From: Pyxidicoccus caerfyrddinensis
Lineage (GTDB): Bacteria > Myxococcota > Myxococcia > Myxococcales > Myxococcaceae
Direction of reading: 5' to 3'
DNA length: 64,000 nt
Assembly: GCF_010894405.1 (NCBI RefSeq)
Contig: NZ_JAAIYA010000004.1
Coordinates: 124,001-188,000, forward strand
In this document: piece after piece, positions 26,463 through 35,446 of the stretch
How positions within the stretch are numbered: the stretch's first letter is position 1
Layout of the letters: each line of letters opens with the position of its first letter
Made by a program: the position numbers and the translations under genes
Notes under the pieces: model-generated
Database searches by the model: none
What the model saw: the letters and a program-made list of their open reading frames with translations, nothing else
Told to the model about the DNA's origin: nothing

Positions 26463-27650
26463 CTAGACCTTGGGAGTCCCCGTCGCCGGCACCGGGCGCG
26501 TCGCCACGGGCACGGGCTGGACTCCGGGGTGGGCACGCCGCCGCCGGGTGCGCCGCAGCCACAGCAACATCCCGGTGAGGCTGAGCAGCGGAACGCCGAG
26601 CCCCGCGAGCACATACAGGAGCCTCACCAGCAGGCCGCCCCATTGCCCCTGATGGAGCGGGAAGGCGAGCAAGTCGAGCTTCCCACCCAGGCCCAGTTCC
26701 TCGGGACGACGGACCTCGAGCACTTCGAGGCCCTTCGCATCCAGGACGACAGCGCTCGCATAGCGGCCGTAGAGCTTCGTCTCTTCGGTGTGGCGTCCGA
26801 GCATGACGAAGCGGTCCGTCGGCTGGGCGCGCAGTTCCACCCAGCTCGGCTCGAAGCCGGGCATGGCGCGCCGCGCGGCCGCGAGCGCCTCGTCGAAGGA
26901 GTGGGCGCTGCGAGGCGCGGGCCCCATAGGCGCGGGTCGCCCGTCAGGCCGCTTCCAGAAGTCCGCCGTGAAGGTGGCGCGCAGCATCCACAGGCCGCTC
27001 ACCGAGAGCAGCAGGTTGAGCGCGAGCGTCCACACCCCCACCAGCCGGTGCAGCGAGGAGAACCGCGCCTGCCAGCCCTTGCGGCGCATCGGCTCGCGGA
27101 ACGTGAGCGCGCGCCAGAGCTGCTTGCGGTAGACGAACGTCCCCGTCAGCACCGAGAGCGCGAGGAGGATGGCGGCCAGCACGACGACGAGCTGGCCGAC
27201 CTGTCCCGCCGTGAGCTGATAGTGCAGCAGATAGGTCCAGCTCACCGGGTCGTCGACGAAGCGCGTGTGCCCCGAACCCCAGATGCGGGTGCCGCGCAGC
27301 TCACCGGTGTACGGGTCGACCAGCGCGATGTGCATGGGCCCGCCCCGGGGACCCACGGCCTGGACGGCGAGAGTGCTCGGCTCACCCGGGGGAGGCACGC
27401 GCATGCCGCGAATGCGAGCCTCCGGGAAGGCGCGCTGCGCGGTCTCGAAGGCCCGCTGGTACGACAGCTCCCCATCCGCCGGACGGACGTCGAAGAGGCG
27501 CGGGAAGAGCGCGGCGTCGAGCTCCTTGTGGAAGACGAGCACGGCGCCCGTCAGCCCCACCACGACGAATACCAGGGCGCCCAAAAGACCCGACCACGAG
27601 TGGATGCGCATCGCCAGGCGCGTGAGCGTGACACGGAGGGCCGGAGGCAT
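26463..27650 (-). CDS. PepSY-domain membrane protein (iron-uptake associated)
   Basis: A 395-residue inner-membrane protein of the PepSY-associated TM type (PiuB-like). Four main helices: MRIHSWSGLLGALVFVVVGL near the N-terminus, LVVVLAAILLALSVLTGTFV near 180, VWTLALNLLLSVSGLWML near 235 and LLYVLAGLGVPLLSLTGMLLWL near 355. A PepSY-like periplasmic segment lies between the first two. Conserved His in MRIHSW, LLHYQ and SLHRLVG suit haem binding or a ferric reductase role. It follows the TonB receptor by two bases and is co-transcribed; this pair is typical of siderophore uptake, where the PepSY protein may reduce the ferric complex. Confidence 0.88.
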   Translation of the reverse strand: MPPALRVTLTRLAMRIHSWSGLLGALVFVVVGLTGAVLVFHKELDAALFPRLFDVRPADGELSYQRAFETAQRAFPEARIRGMRVPPPGEPSTLAVQAVGPRGGPMHIALVDPYTGELRGTRIWGSGHTRFVDDPVSWTYLLHYQLTAGQVGQLVVVLAAILLALSVLTGTFVYRKQLWRALTFREPMRRKGWQARFSSLHRLVGVWTLALNLLLSVSGLWMLRATFTADFWKRPDGRPAPMGPAPRSAHSFDEALAAARRAMPGFEPSWVELRAQPTDRFVMLGRHTEETKLYGRYASAVVLDAKGLEVLEVRRPEELGLGGKLDLLAFPLHQGQWGGLLVRLLYVLAGLGVPLLSLTGMLLWLRRTRRRRAHPGVQPVPVATRPVPATGTPKV

Positions 27651-27652
27651 GG

Positions 27653-30103
27653 TCAGAGCTCCATGTTGAGCTTGAAGAAGAACGAGCGGCCCGGGCGCTG
27701 GGCGCCGAAGAAGTCGTAGGTCTTCTCACCGGTGAGGTTGTGCGCTTCGAGCGTGCCGCTGAACGCGGGGCGGACCGGCAGCGCGTAGGTGAGCGCGAGC
27801 GAGTGGCTGAGCTGCGCCGCCACCTTCTGCTTGTCCTCGCGCAGCCCCTGGCTCTCCCAGCCCCGGAAGAAGCCGTGCACGTAGCGCGAGATGACGCACA
27901 GCGAGGCCTCGTCCCCGGCGCGCAACAGCGAGCCACGCCGAACCCGGGCGGTGAGGTTCGCGAACAGCCAGGGCCGGTTGGGGATGCGGTCCCCCGAGTA
28001 GGCCCCGTAGGCCCCCTCGTCCGAGGCGTTGCGGAAGTCCTGGAAGGTGGCGTTGGCGTCCACCGACAGCCACTCGCCGGGCACCGTCCACCCCGCCGCT
28101 GTCTCCACGCCGAGCGAGCGCGCCGCGTAGACGTTGGCGAAGGTGTACACGCTGTCATTGCCCAGGATGACGATGAGCTGGTCCGCGAGCCGGGCGAAGC
28201 CCCCCACGCTGCCGCGGAAGCTCCCCACGGAGGTGCCCAGGTCGCGCAGCTCCAGCTCCAGGTTCGCGTTGTGGCTCGTCTCGGGCTGGAGCCCCAGGTT
28301 GGCGAGGATGAGCACCCCGTCCCCGAAGAACTCGTCCGGCCCGGGAATCCGGGTGGCGTACTCGTACGAGGCCTTGAGCAGCAACCCGTGCGGCAGGAGC
28401 AGCCGCGCGCTGTCGCCCGCCCCCACGTGCTCGCTCGACTGGTCCCTCCGCCGCGTCACGTCCCCCGCGAGCACCTCCTCCGTCTGGGTGCGCAGCAGGT
28501 AGCCCTTCACGAAGAGGACGTTCTCGAGCCGTCCGTCCCACAGCCGCAGCTCATGCTCCAGGCCGCCCACCAGCGTGAACAGGTCTCGCTGGGCGTTCAG
28601 CGGATCTCTCAGGCCCGTGCCCCGCAGCAGCAGGTCCTCACCCTGGCGCGTCACGAAGGTGGGGGCGACGGAGAGGCGCAGGGCCTGGGTGTCGGTGAGC
28701 GAATAGCCGGCATGCAGGCGCGCGAGCGTGCTGTGCTGCTGGATGAGCCGGTCGGTGGGCGTGGTGCTCAGCTCGCCGGGCTGGAGACGCTCACGCACCC
28801 GGTTGCCGTGCCAGTCATAGACGAACGCGGCCTGGTCGCTGAACCCCGTGTCCCGGCGGCTGTAGCCCGCCGTGCCCTCCAGCTTCAGCTTCCCGGACAG
28901 GAGCTCCGAAGACGTCCAGCCCAGCAGTGCCCCATACGCCGCCTCCGTGGAGAGGGCCTCGCCGTAGGGCACGGTCATCACCACGTTGTGCTGGAGCTCC
29001 TTGCGCGCGCGCGTGCCGAACAGGCGCAGCGAGAGGCGCTCGGCGAAGGGACGGTCCGCGACGCCCACCTCCAGGCCCCCTCCGAGCGCGCCGTAGCCGT
29101 CGTGGAAGCGCGAGACGCTCTCGGGCGCAAGCCGTCCCTGGGCGTCGGGGACCTCCACGTCCACCCGGTAGTCGTTGCGGGCCAGGTCCCCGAAGGCGTG
29201 GCCCTTCACGAAGAGGCCGCCCTCGTCGGACCGGTAGCGGCCCGCGAGCATGCCGCGCCAGGTGCCGAACGAGCCGGCCTGGAGCGAGACGGAGCCGCCG
29301 CTCGGCTCATCGCCGTCGGAAGAGACGAGGTTGACGGCGCCTCCAAGCGCGTCCGCGCCGAAGCGCACCGGCACCACGCCCCGGTACACCTCCACCCGCT
29401 TCAACAGATTCACCGGCACGTTGGCCAGCTCCAGGCCGAAGCCCGCCAGCTCGAGCGGCACACCGTCCAGGAAGAAGCGGACCTGCTCGCCGGAGAAGCC
29501 GTTGAGGGACAGGCGGCTGGAAGAGCCAAGCCCGCCGGAGCGCTGCACATTCACACCCGAGTTGCGGCTGAGCACTTCGCCCAGGTCCGCGGTCTGCTGG
29601 CGCGCCTGCTCCAGCTCCACCACCCGCATCGCCTCGGCGGAGACCTTGCGCTCCTCGGCTCGCGTCAGCTTCCGGCCAACCACGTCGATGGTGGTCTCCA
29701 TCCCCTCCCCCGCCACCAGCGTGGCGCGCAGCGGCGTGTGCTGCCCGGACGCGACCTGGACGCGGTAGCTCGCCGGCTCACAGCCGGGGACGTAGGCATG
29801 CGCCTCGTACGTGCCGGGAGCGAGCCCGTCGACCCGGAAGCGCCCCGTCCGGTCCAGGCCCACCGGCCGCATCTGCCCACCCACGTCGAGGAGCAGCTCG
29901 GCCCCGGCGAGCCCACCGCCCGGGCATGGCGTCAGCTCACCCTCGATACCACCTGCCACGGCGGTCGAAGCAGGCGGAACAGGCGCGACAGGCGGCACGG
30001 CGGGTTGGGCCGCGGCGGCGTGGATCAGGAAGAGCCACAGCAGCCCCCCGACAGGGCGCAATGCCCGGCCGGCGGACCGCCACCCGTTGAGACCGATTCG
30101 CAT
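27653..30103 (-). CDS. TonB-dependent outer-membrane receptor
   Basis: An 816-residue receptor. Order: signal peptide (LLWLFLIHAAAAQPA), a carboxypeptidase-regulatory-like beta domain (GELTPCPGGGLAGAELLLDV to about 115), a TonB box region (METTIDVVGRKLTRAEE), a plug (QTADLGEVLSRNSGVNVQRSGG; VEVYRGVVPVRFGADALGGAVNLV), and a beta-barrel ending in the aromatic FFFKLNMEL. The domain order matches myxobacterial siderophore receptors of MxcH type as I recall them. GGAAG lies six bases before the ATG at 30103. A TGATAATG element overlaps the start, consistent with Fur control. Its PepSY partner follows. Confidence 0.92.
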   Translation of the reverse strand: MRIGLNGWRSAGRALRPVGGLLWLFLIHAAAAQPAVPPVAPVPPASTAVAGGIEGELTPCPGGGLAGAELLLDVGGQMRPVGLDRTGRFRVDGLAPGTYEAHAYVPGCEPASYRVQVASGQHTPLRATLVAGEGMETTIDVVGRKLTRAEERKVSAEAMRVVELEQARQQTADLGEVLSRNSGVNVQRSGGLGSSSRLSLNGFSGEQVRFFLDGVPLELAGFGLELANVPVNLLKRVEVYRGVVPVRFGADALGGAVNLVSSDGDEPSGGSVSLQAGSFGTWRGMLAGRYRSDEGGLFVKGHAFGDLARNDYRVDVEVPDAQGRLAPESVSRFHDGYGALGGGLEVGVADRPFAERLSLRLFGTRARKELQHNVVMTVPYGEALSTEAAYGALLGWTSSELLSGKLKLEGTAGYSRRDTGFSDQAAFVYDWHGNRVRERLQPGELSTTPTDRLIQQHSTLARLHAGYSLTDTQALRLSVAPTFVTRQGEDLLLRGTGLRDPLNAQRDLFTLVGGLEHELRLWDGRLENVLFVKGYLLRTQTEEVLAGDVTRRRDQSSEHVGAGDSARLLLPHGLLLKASYEYATRIPGPDEFFGDGVLILANLGLQPETSHNANLELELRDLGTSVGSFRGSVGGFARLADQLIVILGNDSVYTFANVYAARSLGVETAAGWTVPGEWLSVDANATFQDFRNASDEGAYGAYSGDRIPNRPWLFANLTARVRRGSLLRAGDEASLCVISRYVHGFFRGWESQGLREDKQKVAAQLSHSLALTYALPVRPAFSGTLEAHNLTGEKTYDFFGAQRPGRSFFFKLNMEL

Positions 30104-30113
30104 TATCACTTCC
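30095..30113 (-). promoter_or_regulatory. Fur-like half-site at the TonB receptor start
   Basis: On the minus strand GATAATGCGAATC spans the start codon. About 14 of 19 positions match the classical Fur consensus by hand alignment. Repressor binding here would block initiation. It is weaker evidence than the site before the siderophore operon because half of it lies in coding sequence. Confidence 0.35.
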
Positions 30114-30430
30114 ACATACTGGCGTCTAATCGACCGGGGGGGTGGCGTCAATCCAACCTGGCGGGGGTGCTCGCTGGAAAACGGCACCCGGCCACGCAGG
30201 CCCCTTCCCGAGGCGGGGAGCGCGAGCCCACGGAGGGCCCACGCCCGACCTGCACCTCGCTCAATGCAGGGGGCGACGCACCGCGCCTTTACATCGCTGA
30301 ACCAGAAGCTAGTTTGTTCAGACGGCGAACAAAGTGTTCGACCGGCTGTGGCGGCTCAAGTTCTTCACCACCGCCCCGGGCACCTTCTACGCCGACACCG
30401 TGGCCTTCCGTCAGAAGCGCAGGCGCTCAC
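30104..30430. other. Divergent regulatory region with a perfect palindrome
   Basis: About 330 bases between the TonB receptor and the di-haem lipoprotein. It holds TTTGTTC, seven bases, GAACAAA at 30313-30333 (perfect 7-bp arms), followed by a further GTTC after five bases, giving alternating GTTC/GAAC/GTTC boxes. This looks like a TetR-type operator or a tandem repressor site. An open frame (FFTTAPGTFYADTVAFRQ) between it and the lipoprotein start may be a remnant. Confidence 0.45.
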
Positions 30431-33400
30431 ATGCACTCGACACCCTTCAGATTCTGCCTCGTTCTGTGTGCGGTCCTGGCGTGCGAGCCGGCCGAGCTGC
30501 GGCAGACGCCCGTGGCGCCCGTGGCGCCAGTGATTGACAGCGCGCTCACCCAGGCGGGTACGGCGGGCGTGACGTTGAGCTACCAGATCACCGCCACCCA
30601 CTCGCCGACGGCCTACGACGCGCTCAACCTGCCGGCCGGGCTGAACGTGAACCCGACGAGCGGGCTGATCTCAGGCGCACCGGCCGGGGCGGGCACCACC
30701 AACGCGACGATCAGCGCCACCAACGGCAGCGGCACCGACTCGAAGACGCTGGTCTTCACCATCGCTGAAGCCGGGGCCCCGCCGTCCATCACCAGCCCGC
30801 TCACCCAGAGCGGAACGGTGGGCACTTCGTTGAGCTACTTCATCACCGCCAGCAACGCTCCCAGCAGCTACGCCGCGACCGGTCTGCCGCCCGGCCTCGG
30901 AGTCAACCCGGCTTCGGGAGAGATCTCTGGCACGCCCACCGCCGCCGGCACCACCAGCGTCATTGTCAGCGCCACCAATGGCAGCGGCACCGACTCGAAG
31001 ACGCTGGTCTTCACCATCAACCCGCTGGGAACCAACCTCGCTATCGGCAAGGTGTATTCGGCGTCCAACGCCCAGAACGCCACCAACACGCCCAACAAGG
31101 CGTGCGACGGAAACCTCGGCACTCGCTGGGAGAGCACCCCCACCGATCCCGGCTGGCTCTGGGTCGATCTGCTCCAGAGCTACACGATCTCCACCGTCGT
31201 CTTGCGCTGGGAGACAGCCTACGGAAAGGACTACAAGATCCAGCTCTCGAACGACCTGACCACGTGGACGGACGTGGTCACGGTCACCGGAGGCAGCGGC
31301 GGAGTCGCCACGCACGCCGTCTCGGGCACCGGCCGCTACGTACGCATGTATGGCACCGCACGCGGAACCTCGGGTGGCTACTCGTTGTGGGAGCTTGAAG
31401 TCTATGGAAGTACCGGGCCGACCACCCCGGCGGTGCCTTCAGGACTGATCGCGACCGCCGACAGCGAGAGCCAGCTCACCGTCTCGTGGAGCGCGGTGCC
31501 GGGCGCGACCGGGTACGACCTGCAGCGTGACGGAGCGACTGTCACCCGCGTGACCTCGCCCCATGCGCACTCCGGCCTGGCGGCCGGCTCTACCCACACC
31601 TACGCGGTGCGCGCCACCAACGCCGCCGGCGCCAGCGCCTTCAGCGCGACCGTGACGGCGACGACGCACACCGCGCCTACCGTGCCGGCGGTGCCTTCAG
31701 GACTGGTCGCGACCGCCGGCAGCGAGAGTCAGCTCACCGTCTCATGGAGCGCGGTGCCGGGAGCGACGGGGTACGACCTGCAGCGTGACGGAGTGACTGT
31801 CACCCGCGTGACCTCACCCCACGCGCACTCCGGCCTGACGGCCAGCTCTACCCACACCTACGCGGTGCGCGCCACCAACGCCGCTGGCGCCAGCGCCTTC
31901 AGTGAGAACGTGACGGCGACGACCCTGGCCGCGGGCAGCGGGCCGGTGCCGTTGTTCGACGCCACCACCGTGCTCGAGCCGGCGATGGTCGAGGACACGC
32001 CGACCGCCTTGATCACCCGGTTCGGGGACCGGGCGCGCGACCGCCACGCCCGCGAAGCGGAGTTTCACATCTACGACCACTACCTCACGTTCTACTGGGA
32101 GCAGCGCACCGCGAAGATCGAGATCGTCGACAAGGTCGCGAAGGGTGGAACCGAGATCGAGTTCAACATCAACCCCGAGTGGCCGCTCGAGGCGCCGGAG
32201 TTCCGCGCCATCTTCCGCGGCATCACCACCAAGGCCGAGTACCACTTGAACCTGAGCGCGACCCGGCTCGACCCGCTGCACTACCGCGCCACCATCAGCC
32301 ACAACCCCAAGGAGAACCGGCCGCTGCGGATTGGAGATCGCGTCGAGATCGAAGTCAGCCAGTTTCTCAAGGCTCCGACCAACGGCCGCGAGAACTACTA
32401 CGGCACCACGGTGCTGTACGTCGTTGGCTCGGGCGGCCTCGTGCCCTGGTACGGCCAGGGGCCGGTGCTGCCGTCGGGCGCACAAGACTCGTTTCCCCTG
32501 CCGCAGTCGGCGTGGATGGGTGGCCGCGCCACGCTGCCGTACCAGTACTCCAACGAGCCCCTGCACCGGTTCAAGCAGATCGCAGGACACATGTCGGAGA
32601 ACAGCGTGCAGCCGTTCATGCTCGGCCGCCGCCTGCACCACACCGACTTTGGCGACGGCTCGCACGAAGAGCCCGGCAACCCGGTCTTCACCGCGCAGGT
32701 CGGCAAGCTCGGCCCTGCCTTCGTCGCGCGAAGCTGCGTGGCCTGTCACGCGAACAACGGCCGGGCGCTCCCGCCCGCCGTCGGTGCCCCGATGCTCGAG
32801 TCCGTCGTTCGGGTCGGCAGTGACGCGACCGGGGCCCCGCACCCGAACCTCGGCCGCTACCTGCAGCCGCAAGTCACCTCGGGCGTGGCCGAGGGCGGCG
32901 CGTACATCAGCAGCTACACCACCACGAACGGCACCTACGGCGACGGCACCCCCTATTCCCTGCGGAAGCCGAGCTACACCTTCACCGGCGTGGTGCCCTC
33001 GTTCTACTCGGTGCGGGTGACGCCACAGCTGGTCGGGCTCGGGTTGCTCGAGGCGGTGCGCGAAGACGCGGTGGCCGCGCTCGCCGATCCCGACGACGCG
33101 AACGGCGACGGCATCTCTGGCCGCATGCAGCTGGTGATCGACCCGCAGACTGGCGCCCATCGCCTCGGTCGGCTCGGCTACAAGGCGGGTCAGGCTCGGG
33201 TGACTCATCAGCTCGCGAGCGCACTGGTCAACGACATGGGAGTCACGACGTCGATCTTCCCGAACGTCGACCGTGGCTCGTCACAGTCGGATCCGGGACC
33301 GAGCACCGAGCTGTCCGACGCCGACCTGGCCCTGCTGTACCGCTACATCGCGACGCTCGGTGTCGCCGCGCGCCGGGAGCTCACCGACCCGGAGGCCTTG

Positions 33401-33790
33401 CAGGGCGAGACGCTGTTCACCTCGGCGGGCTGCGCGCAGTGCCACGCACCGACGATGACCACGAGCCCCTATCACCCCCTCGCCGAGCTGCGGGGGCAGA
33501 CCATCCACCCGTACACCGACCTGCTGCTGCACGACATGGGCCCCGGCCTGGCCGACAACCTGGCCGAGTGGACCGCGTCGGGCGCCGAGTGGCGCACGTC
33601 GCCGCTGTGGAGCATCGGGCTCACCGCCGGCGTGAGCGGAGGCGAGGCCTATCTGCACGATGGCCGCGCCCGCAGCTTGAGCGAGGCCATCCTCTGGCAT
33701 GGCGGCGAGGCCGAAGGCTCGAAGGAGGCGTTCCGCACCATGACCAGCTCGGACCGTGCGGCGCTGCTCGAGTTCCTTCAGTCGCTCTGA
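30431..33790 (+). CDS. Multidomain di-haem oxidoreductase lipoprotein
   Basis: A 1119-residue secreted protein. From the N-terminus: signal with lipobox-like VLAC; two Ig-like putative cadherin-type repeats (about 35-115 and 118-198; GLNVNPTSGLISGAP, GLGVNPASGEISGTP); a discoidin/F5-8C domain (about 200-330; ACDGNLGTRWES); two near-identical FN3 domains (333-510); and from ~520 a DUF1111-type di-haem cytochrome domain with CVACH near 770 and CAQCH near 1000. Relatives of the last domain are periplasmic di-haem oxidoreductases often found with imelysin and iron genes. The ATG at 30431 is chosen because everything upstream in this long frame is antisense to the TonB receptor. The adhesive N-terminus suggests surface or matrix attachment of a redox enzyme. 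Confidence 0.88.
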   Translation: MHSTPFRFCLVLCAVLACEPAELRQTPVAPVAPVIDSALTQAGTAGVTLSYQITATHSPTAYDALNLPAGLNVNPTSGLISGAPAGAGTTNATISATNGSGTDSKTLVFTIAEAGAPPSITSPLTQSGTVGTSLSYFITASNAPSSYAATGLPPGLGVNPASGEISGTPTAAGTTSVIVSATNGSGTDSKTLVFTINPLGTNLAIGKVYSASNAQNATNTPNKACDGNLGTRWESTPTDPGWLWVDLLQSYTISTVVLRWETAYGKDYKIQLSNDLTTWTDVVTVTGGSGGVATHAVSGTGRYVRMYGTARGTSGGYSLWELEVYGSTGPTTPAVPSGLIATADSESQLTVSWSAVPGATGYDLQRDGATVTRVTSPHAHSGLAAGSTHTYAVRATNAAGASAFSATVTATTHTAPTVPAVPSGLVATAGSESQLTVSWSAVPGATGYDLQRDGVTVTRVTSPHAHSGLTASSTHTYAVRATNAAGASAFSENVTATTLAAGSGPVPLFDATTVLEPAMVEDTPTALITRFGDRARDRHAREAEFHIYDHYLTFYWEQRTAKIEIVDKVAKGGTEIEFNINPEWPLEAPEFRAIFRGITTKAEYHLNLSATRLDPLHYRATISHNPKENRPLRIGDRVEIEVSQFLKAPTNGRENYYGTTVLYVVGSGGLVPWYGQGPVLPSGAQDSFPLPQSAWMGGRATLPYQYSNEPLHRFKQIAGHMSENSVQPFMLGRRLHHTDFGDGSHEEPGNPVFTAQVGKLGPAFVARSCVACHANNGRALPPAVGAPMLESVVRVGSDATGAPHPNLGRYLQPQVTSGVAEGGAYISSYTTTNGTYGDGTPYSLRKPSYTFTGVVPSFYSVRVTPQLVGLGLLEAVREDAVAALADPDDANGDGISGRMQLVIDPQTGAHRLGRLGYKAGQARVTHQLASALVNDMGVTTSIFPNVDRGSSQSDPGPSTELSDADLALLYRYIATLGVAARRELTDPEALQGETLFTSAGCAQCHAPTMTTSPYHPLAELRGQTIHPYTDLLLHDMGPGLADNLAEWTASGAEWRTSPLWSIGLTAGVSGGEAYLHDGRARSLSEAILWHGGEAEGSKEAFRTMTSSDRAALLEFLQSL
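31431..31946 (+). repeat. Tandem 258-bp repeat encoding two FN3 domains
   Basis: Two adjacent copies (31431-31688 and 31689-31946), each of 86 codons, nearly identical at DNA level, both starting cggtgccttc and ending with the acggcgacgac block. This indicates recent in-frame duplication inside the di-haem lipoprotein gene. Confidence 0.8.
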
Positions 33791-34006
33791 AGGTCGCGGC
33801 GCCGCGCGGAGCTCGGCGACGAGCTCGGCACCGCCACACCTTCGCGGCGGACGCCCCCATCGAGGGAACTCTTCTTCAGCGGAACGGAAGTGCCTGGAAG
33901 GACTTGCCGCCCAGCGCCTGCCACCGGCGACCTTGAGGAGCGGGTAGCCCGGCGCCGGTGTGAGGACCTTGAGCGGCGTGCCCTGGTCGTCGTGCAGACA
34001 TGCCCG

Positions 34007-35149
34007 CTACAGCAAGCCGTCGAGCCAGGTCAGCTGCGCGTCGATCGTCTCCGAGATGACGCGCGGCTGGTCCGATGCGCTCGGCTCGCTGTATGGGTTG
34101 CCAATCTCCTTGTGCTTCCAGCTCACCCAGGTCTGCTTGTACCAACCCCAGTCCAGGTGGGTGCCCGTCGAGGGAGGCGTGGTGCCCGCGTACCCCGAGA
34201 AGGCGCGGATGCCGGTGGCCGGCGCCACCTCCTGGCCCCCCACCACCTGGTACAGGTGCAACCGCTGGCGGCGGGGGAACTGGGCGGACAGGTCCGTGGC
34301 CCAGGCGCCGTAGAACGTGCCCCAGGGGCGCACGGGGTTGTTGATCTTGGTGTCGAACGTGCCCAGCTCGCCCTGGCTGTTCCTGCACACGCCATCGAAC
34401 GACGACACGTAGATGTCGATGCCATCCAGCCCCGTGTTGGCGCGGAGCGCCTGGGCGATGCGCATCACCAGACACCCACCGCGGGAGCTCCCCGCGAGGT
34501 AGATGGCCCGCGTCTCGGGCTGGACCTGGGCTTCGAGCCAGCGGACGAACCCATTGACGATTCGCTGCTTCGTGTCGCTGTCGAACAGGTGGTCGAAGTT
34601 GTTGTCGTTGACCACGGACAGGTGCGTCTTCCCCGGGGGAAACCAGCCCAGGGCATTCAGCTTCATGGCCAGCGAGCGCCCATCCAGGAGCACGTTGGGG
34701 CAGGAGACGTCGCCGCAGGACGCGTCCCAGTCGGAGGACTGGCCCGTCACTCCGCTGGAGTGGCCGCTGCTCGAGATTTTCTGCCCGGCGGACATCAGGA
34801 CGATGGCCTCGCGAACGCTCGGAGCTTCCACCTGGGCGATGCGGATGGGGTGGAGCGTGCCGTCGGAGGCGCCTGCCGCACGGAACGGCTCGAAGCCCGG
34901 CGCCGCCTGGTAGTTGCCGGAGGCGTCCTTGTAGACGACGCGCCGTGACACCACCGTCCGACTGCTCCCGTTGGGATAGGACAGCGCCTGGGACTGTGCG
35001 TCCAGGGCCACCGCGGACTCAACGGGCAACGCCTCCGGCTCTGGTGGAGCACAGCCGGCAAGTGCGCCCCCCAGCACCAGGGCCAGGCCCGCCCAGAGGT
35101 TGGCACGACGAGAGAGGCCAGCGGCGTGAAGCGGGATGGAGCTCGACAT
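34007..35149 (-). CDS. Lipoprotein with alpha/beta-hydrolase-like domain
   Basis: A 380-residue lipoprotein (LALVLGGALAGC, lipobox ALAGC). The mature part has a nucleophile-elbow-like AGSSRGGCLVMRIAQAL (Ser in GxSxG), preceded by a beta-strand/helix unit, and C-terminal TTPPSTGTHLDWGWY with a His that might complete a triad. This suggests an exported esterase-like or lectin-processing enzyme; substrate unknown. Two Cys in DASCGDVSCPN fit an extracytoplasmic protein. A minus-strand stretch beyond its stop (about 33900-33990) has protein-like composition but no start. Confidence 0.72.
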   Translation of the reverse strand: MSSSIPLHAAGLSRRANLWAGLALVLGGALAGCAPPEPEALPVESAVALDAQSQALSYPNGSSRTVVSRRVVYKDASGNYQAAPGFEPFRAAGASDGTLHPIRIAQVEAPSVREAIVLMSAGQKISSSGHSSGVTGQSSDWDASCGDVSCPNVLLDGRSLAMKLNALGWFPPGKTHLSVVNDNNFDHLFDSDTKQRIVNGFVRWLEAQVQPETRAIYLAGSSRGGCLVMRIAQALRANTGLDGIDIYVSSFDGVCRNSQGELGTFDTKINNPVRPWGTFYGAWATDLSAQFPRRQRLHLYQVVGGQEVAPATGIRAFSGYAGTTPPSTGTHLDWGWYKQTWVSWKHKEIGNPYSEPSASDQPRVISETIDAQLTWLDGLL

Positions 35150-35446
35150 GCCCCATACCCTGCCTCAAGCCTGCGCCACTCGACAAGAGCGCGCCGCCCC
35201 ACCGCTTCACGCCCAGATGTCCGCAACAATCCCTGAAATCAAAACATCCCAAGGACTCGCATCGAGATGAATCCTGGTTTCTCAAATGTCGACAAGACAC
35301 TCTGATGACACGTCCGTCCGCACTCGGAGCGAAGGGGTGCGAATCAGGTCGCATAAATACATGCGATTGTTTATACGAGCGCCGACTTTCCGCTGAGGCT
35401 CACGTGGCCCGGCTCCGGCTGAAACCCGGCCTGCCTGGAGGCAACG
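35150..35446. other. Intergenic region with AT-rich patch
   Basis: About 300 bases between the divergent lipoprotein and PH-like membrane-protein genes. AT-rich patches near 35235-35285 and 35350-35380 (cgcataaatacatgcg) may hold promoters. No gene seen. Confidence 0.4.

Noticed and set aside
27740-30430. N-terminal 897 codons of a 2016-codon plus-strand frame
   Set aside because: Antisense to the TonB receptor and partly to its PepSY partner. Only the part from 30431 has a signal peptide and recognisable domains.
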